Below, piece after piece: positions 57,641-64,000 of a DNA stretch of 64,000 nt. The notes under the pieces were generated by a model, which searched no databases, was not told the origin of the DNA, and was given only the letters and a program-made list of their open reading frames with translations. Made by a program: the position numbers and the translations under genes. This stretch comes from Prostheceraeus crozeri. Its lineage: Eukaryota; Platyhelminthes; Polycladida; Euryleptidae. Where the stretch lies: NCBI GenBank assembly GCA_907163375.1, contig CAJQUW010001667.1, positions 91,101 through 155,100 on the forward strand, given 5' to 3'. Position 1 is the stretch's first letter, and each line of letters starts with the position of its first letter.

Positions 57641-58096
57641 ATGAATCCAACTGCCTCATTTTATTCACGACCCTCCTATGTAAGTGGTGGAGGACAAATT
57701 TACATCGGCGCTCGCCGCCAACGTGGAGGTAGCATACTTGGTGCACTGAAATCTGTTGTAGCACCTCTCATATCCAATGTCGGAAGATCTTTAAAACGAA
57801 ATGTTTTAAGTAATGCCGTTGGCTTTGCTGGTGATGTTGCTAGTGATCTTTCCAGAGGTAGAAGTTTTAAGAGCAGTTTGTTGAATCGTGGGAAGGAACG
57901 CGGTTTAAAAACATTGAAGCAGACCTTTGCTGGTGTTACTCAAGGAAAGAAATCGCCTAAACGAATGAATAAAGGAAGAAGGAAACATCGCGGAGCTGGT
58001 AAGGTGCGATCTTCAGTCAAAAGGCATTCACGCAAACGTCGCAGAGGCTCTAATCATTCATCAGGCGCTAAACGACGACGCTGCCATAACTTCTAA
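57641..58096 (+). CDS. basic minor capsid/core protein, family B
   Basis: 151 residues, MNPTASFYSRPSYVSGGG..., with GARRQRGGSILGALKSVV amphipathic region and a very basic C terminus (KRHSRKRRRG, GAKRRRCHNF). Same as B1 16760..17215. A pVI/pVII-like protein lining the capsid and binding DNA. The capsid gene follows after 2 bp. Confidence 0.7.
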   Translation: MNPTASFYSRPSYVSGGGQIYIGARRQRGGSILGALKSVVAPLISNVGRSLKRNVLSNAVGFAGDVASDLSRGRSFKSSLLNRGKERGLKTLKQTFAGVTQGKKSPKRMNKGRRKHRGAGKVRSSVKRHSRKRRRGSNHSSGAKRRRCHNF

Positions 58097-58098
58097 TC

Positions 58099-59376
58099 AT
58101 GGAGTGTAAAACTTCCGGGTTTTGTTTGTTTGATCAACAAGCCATACAGACAGATATTCTTAGTTCAAGTATTGTAGATTATCATCCTCGAACAGCTGAG
58201 AATGCTGGCCCCATTGAATTTGTTATTCCTGGTGGTAGTGATGACTACATAGATTTGAGTTATGCGATGGTTGATTTGAGGTTTAGAATTCAGCAAGCAG
58301 ATGGAACTGCTATTGACGATACACATAAAGTTGGACTGAACAATTTACCATTGACTACATTACTTCGCGATGTTTCTCTAACGATTGGAGAGCAGCAGGT
58401 GGAAGGTGGCCAAAGCGATTATCCCTATAAATCATATTTCAATCATGTATCACAGTTTCATCCAGCAGCACAAAAAAGTCATATGGAAGCCATGGGATGG
58501 TACAGAGATGAAGCAGGAAAATTTGATGCTGAAACAAACAGTGGCTTTGTAAAGCGATCTGCTATGATTAAAGATAGTAAAGTATGTCAGCTATATGGTC
58601 CGCTGAATTTAGACTTCTTTAGACAGTCAAAGTTTTTACTGTGTAATACCAGCATGCGACTCAAGCTGACATTGAATAAGCCTGAATTTGCGCTGAATGC
58701 ATTTGCTAAAGTTGACAATTTTAGAATTCATGTGGAAGATATTGCACTTTACATTCGTCGAGTAGTACCGAATCCAAGTGTCATTAGAGGGCATGCTGAA
58801 GGCCTTAACCGCCAAAATGTCATTTACCCCGTTCAGCATACAAAGCTTCTCACCTTTACAATTCCGAAAGATCAAAAGAGTTTCATGAAAGATGGCCTCT
58901 TTCCATCGGAAGCACCGAAGCTCCTCATGGTGGCAATGGTTGAAAATGATGCATTTAATGGTAATATAAAGAAGAATCCTTTCAATTTTAAACACAATCA
59001 GTTAAGTGAAATTGCTTTACGTGTAAATGGTGTGAGTCATCCTGGTCCACCCTACAAACCAGATTTTGCTTCGGATCAATTTATGCGCAGTTATGTTGAT
59101 TTTATGGATGTCTTTGGCTTTTACAATACGGATGACACCAACGGACTAACTATGAAAGAGTTTAAGAGTGGATATACTATTTATGCATTTGATTTGACTG
59201 CTGACAGCGATATTAGTGCCCCCTATCGTCAAGCGAACGTGCCTCATAATATTCGTTTGGATTTGACGTTCAAAAGAACACTACCTGAGACGATCAATGT
59301 ATTAATTTATGCAGTCTTCGATTCAAATATTGAAATTGCAAAGTATCGTGACGTGATTCTTCAGTATAATCGTTAA
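58099..59376 (+). CDS. major capsid protein, family B
   Basis: 425 residues, complete. Opening block PIEFVIPGGSDDYIDLSYAMVDLRFRI; LTTLLRDVSLTIGEQQVEGG; QSDYPYKSYFNHV; a middle FVKRSAMIKDSKVCQLYGPL, NLDFFRQSKFLLCNTSMRLKLTL; and the C-terminal jelly roll with FYNTDDTNGLTMKEFKSGYT, NIRLDLTFKRTLPETINVLIY. These are the hallmarks of Polinton/adintovirus double-jelly-roll capsid proteins. The B1 copy is cut by A1. Overlaps the protease start by one base (TAATG). Confidence 0.93.
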   Translation: MECKTSGFCLFDQQAIQTDILSSSIVDYHPRTAENAGPIEFVIPGGSDDYIDLSYAMVDLRFRIQQADGTAIDDTHKVGLNNLPLTTLLRDVSLTIGEQQVEGGQSDYPYKSYFNHVSQFHPAAQKSHMEAMGWYRDEAGKFDAETNSGFVKRSAMIKDSKVCQLYGPLNLDFFRQSKFLLCNTSMRLKLTLNKPEFALNAFAKVDNFRIHVEDIALYIRRVVPNPSVIRGHAEGLNRQNVIYPVQHTKLLTFTIPKDQKSFMKDGLFPSEAPKLLMVAMVENDAFNGNIKKNPFNFKHNQLSEIALRVNGVSHPGPPYKPDFASDQFMRSYVDFMDVFGFYNTDDTNGLTMKEFKSGYTIYAFDLTADSDISAPYRQANVPHNIRLDLTFKRTLPETINVLIYAVFDSNIEIAKYRDVILQYNR

Positions 59377-59780
59377 TGAGTTGGTTGACTGCTGACGATG
59401 TTAAGATTAAAGTGCAGCGTAATGCAGATGAAGCGACGTTGAAATCTTTCGATAATGTCTATTCGCTCGATACCTTACCACCTGCAGTAAATCACTATCC
59501 CATCTTTATTGTGCTAAACACTCATTCGCAGAATTTAGGCGGTGAGCATTGGAAAGCGATCTTTATTGGAGAAGACCGACGCGGTGAGCTATTTGACTCT
59601 CTTGCTCAACCTCCAAATATACCAACACAACAGTGGTTGAGAAAACATACGCGTCAATATCAGCGAAATGAGCGCATACTACAACATCCACTTTCATCAA
59701 CGTGTGGTGCTTTTGTACTGTACTTCATCTTAAAACGTTTACATGTATCTCGATTTGTATCTGTTATTCAAAACTTTTGA
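59376..59780 (+). CDS. adenain-like cysteine protease, family B
   Basis: 134 residues. Active-site blocks: GGEHWKAIFIGEDRRG (His), GELFDSLAQPPN (Asp), SSTCGAFVLYFILKRL (Cys). Short N-terminal domain (MSWLTADDVKIKV). Processes capsid precursors. Translationally coupled to the capsid gene through the TAATG overlap. AATAAA follows at 59834, a likely polyadenylation signal for this rightward block. Confidence 0.88.
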   Translation: MSWLTADDVKIKVQRNADEATLKSFDNVYSLDTLPPAVNHYPIFIVLNTHSQNLGGEHWKAIFIGEDRRGELFDSLAQPPNIPTQQWLRKHTRQYQRNERILQHPLSSTCGAFVLYFILKRLHVSRFVSVIQNF

Positions 59781-59863
59781 TGTGATCCATCCTCTAATGA
59801 AAAAATGATTTGTAAGTTCTATCATGATTTGAAATAAAAACATCATGTTGGAAAAAATGTTTT

Positions 59864-60745
59864 TTATTTTACAATCCGCTGGGTACGTACATACTCGATG
59901 AGATAGTCTAGGATCGCATTTGCTTGTACATGTGATTTTAGTGCAGTAATTATCACTTTACTATTATGAAAGATTGCCACATGCACAGGTAACCAACAAC
60001 TAATGAGAGCTGCAGGAAAAAGTTCGGGTTCATAACACAAATTGTAACTGCTGGTACGAATCTTCAAAAATGATACACTTTCACTCAATTGAGTAGAGAT
60101 CACCATATTGTCCACAGTCAGATTCGACATCACACACCTCTCCCTCTTCCATATCCGACGTAGTAGTCTCTGTAGCTCTAAGCGCATTGACTGCGCCGAT
60201 GAATGAGAAAGGGCGCCGAGAATCTGTACAGTCCCATTTGGGAAGAGTTGAAGATTCCGTGAATTGTTCATCTTCACCACTAACATTTGAGGTCGGCCCG
60301 GGTAATACTTGCTGTTTGGAAGGTGTTGGTGTAATGTTGTGAGATCGATTTTGGAGTAGAGTCTGAAGCGACGGAGAAGTTGACGATGGTGTAGCGATGG
60401 CGCTTCATGATGAAAAAATGAGTAAATTGAGCGATGTACCTTCCTTTTATACTTTTCCCAACTACCTTGATGAAATGTGAAGTTAGTATGGAGTTGGGAA
60501 TGATAGAGTTGAATTCGCCGTTTGTTGACGCGCAACCATATGCGATTTCCAATACGTGAATGTCTTTTCATATAGAAGTATTTCAAATCCTTCATGATAT
60601 GATGTAGAGATTGAAAATGACGATAAGATAGAGCAAACTCTCTTCTCACATTTCCAGTTGAATCTTTGAAATAGACGTTTCGATCATGATCCGTTTCAAT
60701 ACGTTGTAGGAATCTAATTTCCAACTCATGGTGCGTGGTAGTCAT
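59864..60745 (-). CDS. TATA-binding-protein-like protein with PC4-like N-terminal domain
   Basis: 293 residues. Residues ~1-115 form a domain shared with the neighbouring gene, with NVYFKDSTGNVRREFALSYR then HFQSLHHIMKDLKYF: strand, strand, then 'L-x-x-x-x-F-x-x-L-x-x-I-M-x-D', which resembles the PC4/Sub1 coactivator. Residues ~150-293 carry both halves of a TBP saddle: YYPGRPQMLVVKMNNSRNLQ, LFPNGTVQILGALSHSSAQS (repeat 1), and SNLTVDNMVISTQL, YEPELFPAALISCWLPVHVA, IFHNSKVIITALKSHVQAN (repeat 2). YEPELFP and the GKV-x-x-TGAK-like strand are diagnostic of TBP repeat 2. The likely role is directing transcription from the element's own promoters. It is on the opposite strand from the virion genes. 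Confidence 0.8.
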   Translation of the reverse strand: MTTTHHELEIRFLQRIETDHDRNVYFKDSTGNVRREFALSYRHFQSLHHIMKDLKYFYMKRHSRIGNRIWLRVNKRRIQLYHSQLHTNFTFHQGSWEKYKRKVHRSIYSFFHHEAPSLHHRQLLRRFRLYSKIDLTTLHQHLPNSKYYPGRPQMLVVKMNNSRNLQLFPNGTVQILGALSHSSAQSMRLELQRLLRRIWKRERCVMSNLTVDNMVISTQLSESVSFLKIRTSSYNLCYEPELFPAALISCWLPVHVAIFHNSKVIITALKSHVQANAILDYLIEYVRTQRIVK

Positions 60746-60751
60746 GTCTGA

Positions 60752-61120
60752 TTAAGATTTGCATAGTAGGGCGATGAACTCACGACGAATAAATGTCATG
60801 ATGGAGCGATGTATGTATCTTCTATACTTCTCCCAATTGTATTTGCGAAATGAGAAACAGTTTGCGGAATGAGAATGGCAGATTTGAATTTCATTTCTGT
60901 AATGTTGAAGCCAAACTTGATCACCCAAGGAGATGAATCTTAATGTTTCAAAATATTCCAAATCCCTCATGATATCATTGAGGTTGACAAATTGTCGCCA
61001 TGTTAATGTAATACCTCTTGATGTATGACCATGAGAATTTTTGAAATGTACGTTTCCATTTCGATCAACTCTGATATATTGTAGAGAGTCCAAAATCCAA
61101 GTCTTCATGATGTTATGCAA
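60752..61120 (-). CDS. PC4-like protein, paralogue of the TBP-like protein's N terminus
   Basis: 122 residues. YIRVDRNGNVHFKNSHGHTS, RGITLTWRQFVNLNDIMRDL and ISLGDQVWLQHYRNEIQICH, YNWEKYRRYIHRSIM line up with the N-terminal ~115 residues of the adjacent gene, 6 bp away, over their whole length. The pattern of short strands followed by I-T/S-L...L...I-M-x-D resembles PC4/Sub1-type ssDNA-binding coactivators, but this is by eye. A tandem duplicate that kept the front domain only. Confidence 0.65.
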   Translation of the reverse strand: MHNIMKTWILDSLQYIRVDRNGNVHFKNSHGHTSRGITLTWRQFVNLNDIMRDLEYFETLRFISLGDQVWLQHYRNEIQICHSHSANCFSFRKYNWEKYRRYIHRSIMTFIRREFIALLCKS

Positions 61121-61143
61121 AGCCGCAGATCAGCAATATCAAA

Positions 61144-63829
61144 ATGTCGTTTTATCATATTTTGCTTAGCAATGCGGCCGCAAATAGATTTGCTAGTAAT
61201 CGAGCCGCACTCTTTTCTACTCCCATTGATCATACACAACAGCTAAATGGAAAGTGGGAAGTGGGTAGTGATGCAAATGGAAAATTTTCCAATTTTTTCA
61301 AAATTTTCCGGAAAATTTTCCGATGGAAAATTTTGAAATTTTTTTTTTTGGTGATTGACGTTTTTGCCATTGTTTTGGAGACTTGTTGCAGTCGTTTGAA
61401 AAGACAATGTAATATTCAAAGACCGAAAACATCCCTATCGTCCCTGCATGTCATCTTTTGGAACCAACTGCACACTCCATGTCTATTTCAGATCTTTCCA
61501 ACTGAATATCAGCCATTAAATGGATTTCAGATTTCTCTAATTGAATTTCAGATATCTGTCAGAAACTCAACTTTGAAAGGATCTTAGATTCAACTGGAGA
61601 ATCTCCAATCCATCTGGAAATGTCTGAAATTCATTTAAGTAGATCTGAAATCGATTTGGAACTATCTGAACCATCTGAGCTGGAAATGGAAGATGTGTGG
61701 TTTGTCCTTCACAATACGGACATTACGGACAATTCGGACAATACGCCAAAAGTTAGAAGCTATCATATAGATATTCTTCTACTCATCACAGATATCTTTA
61801 GTTTCCAAATGTCCACGAGTTTACAGTCTTTATACAGTCTTCCAATGGTCGCTCATGTATAATGCTGTGTTGGACTGTGTGCTTGTACTTCACATGTTTA
61901 TCAACACATGAAGAATTTGTATCAATGCAATCAAGGCTGCATATAATGAAGCTTAACTTTCAAGCCATAAATAACTCCCAAATAAAGTGCATTATTTTTG
62001 CTCCAGATCTCTCACAATGCATGAAATTATACCCCTATTGTGAAGGAAAAAATTCACGTTGTCCCAAAAGATGTCTGTGCTATAATATCAAAAATGGCAA
62101 CAAATTGCTGCAAGCCACTGCATGGTGGCAAAGGAATGCTCAAAAATCCGCGGACGGAATTCGTATTGCTGCGATTGTTTTAATCGAAATGATATGATGA
62201 AATCAAGAGTTTTAGAACAATGATGTGTCTATGCCTCGGCTGTGATAGAAAACGTAAAAATTATATCACAAAAATTCAAATTTCTTCATTTTTCAAAATC
62301 GTTTTATTCAAAATATTGATCAAAATCACCAGTTTTATAGACCCATTCTATTGGTGTGTAGCTGCCTCGGCTGTGGAAGCGGTCAAAGCATACAGGGCCT
62401 ATCACAAAAAATCAGAACTTTCAAATTTTCCAAAATTTCCCGATTTTTCCAAAATTTTCCGATTTTTTCCAAAATTTTCCAATATTTTCCAAAATTTTCC
62501 ATGGAAAATTTTGATTCAAAATTTTCCGGAAAATTTTCATCACTAGAAGTGGGTGTCACTCAACTTGTTCATAGCAACTGTGTCTATACTTTTGATCATG
62601 AGGTGATGACAATTAATATGAGACGCACAGCTGCTTACCAATGTGAAAAGGGCTGCCGAGTATACATTCCACAGTGGCCAAAGAAAGATCTCTTATCATG
62701 CAAAAAGTTTATATATGATTTCTTGAATAAAGCGTGTAAACATATTGTCCAATTTACTCCGCAAAATGATGATCATAATTATGTACATCATGTAGTTGAG
62801 AAAGATTGGATTGTTGGTTTAAGTCCAAGTTTAAGAAATGATTTAGGCTACCTCGCTAGCGCCTTAACAAACTATGATAATTATAACGTTAATTACCACC
62901 CAAGTGGTCATAAACAGTTAATATATCGAGAGGAAGCTTATTATGTAGATCTTATTCCAAAAAATGAGAAGACGTTGGTGAAGAAGATTGTGATTAAGCC
63001 AAGAAAGACAAACATGACTCCTGAAACATTATTGAAGAAATTTAATTATCTCCTTCGAGTTGATGGTAAACAAGTGGCAACATTGACTTATATCAAATCA
63101 TCTAATCATATTGCAATAAGTAAATTAAATGATGATGATCTAGTATTAGTTTGTTCAAAAGATTTTCATCAGTTCTTACGACATCGTTCTGCAGCTGTTC
63201 ATGGAAAATTTGATATGCAACATTTGCCATGTGAAAGGTCAAATCAATTTGATACAGAATGGACCGTATCTTTATACAGAAAGTGTGTAGAGCCTTTAGG
63301 TGGTATCTTACATGAAGCAAGAGTGTTGATGCCTCGCATTATTACTTCAGTTAAATTGGTTGTAGATTATTTAAATGAAGTGATTAATGAGCAACAAATT
63401 TCATTTTCTGAAAAAGAAGGTACTTTGTCTCTCACTATAAGTGGAAAAGGTATTGAACTAATTATGGATAAAACTCTAATGGACATTTTGGGTTTTGATC
63501 AAAATATCTTTAAAAGTGGTACTGTAACCAAAGCTAGCGCAGACATGTCGCTATCGCGTCGTATTAACTATTTTCAGATATATTCCAATATTGGTGAAGA
63601 TGTACGTGTGGGAGATGTTGAAGCTCCATTGCTAGCAATGATACCATACCAGCCAAAAAGCTGCAGTATTTTATCTGAGCATACTTTCAAGAAAGTGCAT
63701 TATACAAAGCTGAAATCAAACTACATCCCACAAATTGATATTGCAATTTATGACGATGCTGGTGCGTTGATTCCTTTTCATAAAGACGCTGTGACAAGTA
63801 TCACACTCCATTTCCGAATGAAGAGTTAA
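61144..63829 (+). pseudogene. penton-like minor capsid protein, family B, interrupted by hAT
   Basis: The gene start is at 61144: MSFYHILLSNAAANRFASNR, AALFSTPIDHTQQLNGKWEVG. The pattern F-Y-x-x-L-x-S-N-x-x...G-x-W-E-V is the usual opening of Polinton penton/minor-capsid proteins. After the hAT (61266..62545) the gene continues with TQLVHSNCVYTFDHEVMTIN to LHFRMKS at 63829, including FSEKEGTLSLTISGKGIEL, MDILGFDQNIFKSG and IDIAIYDDAGALIPFHKD. Interrupted by this one insertion in the visible part. The divergent partner is the PC4-like gene. Confidence 0.8.
61266..62545. mobile_element. non-autonomous hAT-type transposon
   Basis: 1280 bp. Ends TAGTGATGCAAATGGAAAAT and ATTTTCATCACTA; 8-bp duplication GAAGTGGG on both sides (61258..61265 and 62546..62553), the hAT signature. 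Subterminal arrays of GGAAAATTTTCC-type palindromes at both ends. No transposase motif in its short reading frames. Contains a diverged internal duplication (GCCTCGGCTGTG near 62233 and 62367). Confidence 0.9.
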
Positions 63830-63868
63830 TGCAAAAGTATGCTAATATATTTTTCCAATGTGAATAAT

Positions 63869-64000
63869 ATGGAAAGTGAAAATAAGGACTCGTTTCTAAT
63901 CTACTTGCCCAGTAATGCTTCTATGAATAAATTTCCCAAAAATAAACCATCAGACTATCGAGTAGAATTAAATCGCTCACTACATTTAGAAGGAGAATGG
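63869..64000 (+). CDS. second penton-like protein, partial at window edge
   Basis: 44 codons to the window edge: MESENKDSFLIYLPSNASMN, KFPKNKPSDYRVELNRSLHL, EGEW. F-L-I-Y-L-P-S-N-A-S...F-P-x-N...Y-x-V-x-L...L-x-L-x-G-E-W is the standard opening of the penton/minor-capsid family and parallels the opening of the gene before it. Starts 39 bp after the previous stop; tandem duplicates or two vertex proteins. Confidence 0.7.
   Translation, partial: MESENKDSFLIYLPSNASMNKFPKNKPSDYRVELNRSLHLEGEW

Larger units (their letters stand above)
30457..64000 (+). mobile_element. Polinton/Maverick-type element, family B, copy B2 (right end outside window)
   Basis: Begins near 30457-30460 with AGTAGTAAGTAAATCTACACC, matching the mirror-image end of B1, and runs off the window. 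Nested inside are A2 (32001..50110), a piggyBac (51685..54170) and a hAT (61266..62545). Without these about 11.7 kb of B2 is visible. The polymerase gene of family B is not in the window. Most genes are open. The visible part is interrupted only by the three insertions, so about three breaks. Its orientation is opposite to B1. Confidence 0.9.

Noticed and set aside
1-64000. tRNA, rRNA or bacterial operons
   Set aside because: No cloverleaf or rRNA core was recognised by eye, and introns, TATA boxes and transposon types point to an animal nucleus.
15765-64000. A single large inverted duplication covering A and B
   Set aside because: A1 and A2 sit at different sites of B with their own junctions, and the spacer between B1 and B2 is not palindromic.

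Overview
This window is eukaryotic nuclear DNA from an animal, most likely an aquatic invertebrate. The evidence is a 67-bp GT-AG intron, TATA boxes, piggyBac, mariner, hAT and LINE remains, and no bacterial gene layout. The host species cannot be named from the sequence. Almost all of the window is transposable elements, chiefly four copies of two unrelated Polinton/Maverick-type (adintovirus-like) elements nested in each other. They are treated here as genomic fossils.

Family A is very AT-rich and about 18.1 kb long. Copy A2 (32001..50110) is seen end to end. It has AGT...ACT termini, terminal inverted repeats and a 6-bp target duplication. Copy A1 (1..15764) runs off the left edge. Family A carries a protein-primed DNA polymerase B, an adenain-like protease, a phospholipase A2-integrase fusion, double-jelly-roll major capsid and penton-like proteins, two small membrane-active or core-like proteins, a phage-fibre-like coiled coil, a zinc-finger protein, and two different FtsK/HerA-type ATPases, one of them membrane-anchored.

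Family B has more balanced composition. Copy B1 (15765..23467, reading leftwards) and copy B2 (30457..64000, reading rightwards, leaving the window) face each other head to head across about 7 kb. A1 sits in the major capsid gene of B1 and A2 sits in the first gene of B2. B also carries a later mariner (B1), a piggyBac with an intact transposase (B2) and a non-autonomous hAT (B2). Gene order from its left end is: spliced candidate DNA-binding protein, small RING-like protein, exonuclease-like protein, unknown protein, membrane RING protein, core (pX-like) protein, packaging ATPase, unknown, Cys-rich ORF, chromodomain integrase, basic minor capsid protein, major capsid protein, protease, then two oppositely oriented genes (a TATA-binding-protein-like gene with a PC4-like front, and a PC4-like paralogue), then two penton-like genes.

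The 7-kb spacer (23468..30456) holds a palindromic MITE, a LINE 3' end, a psq-type helix-turn-helix fragment, a decayed unidentified multi-zinc-cluster gene, a roughly 155-160-bp tandem repeat, and a broken piggyBac inserted into that array.

The most unusual signals are: a family of about 30-bp double mini-hairpin repeats scattered through family A, often inside genes at lengths that are multiples of three; the PLA2-integrase fusion; the element-encoded TBP-like protein; and the pair of ATPases in one element. All A and B copies are broken to some degree, while A2 and B2 retain many long open genes. By eye the A1 and A2 capsid proteins are about 97 percent identical, and B1 and B2 about 99 percent over the shared part, so all are fairly young.
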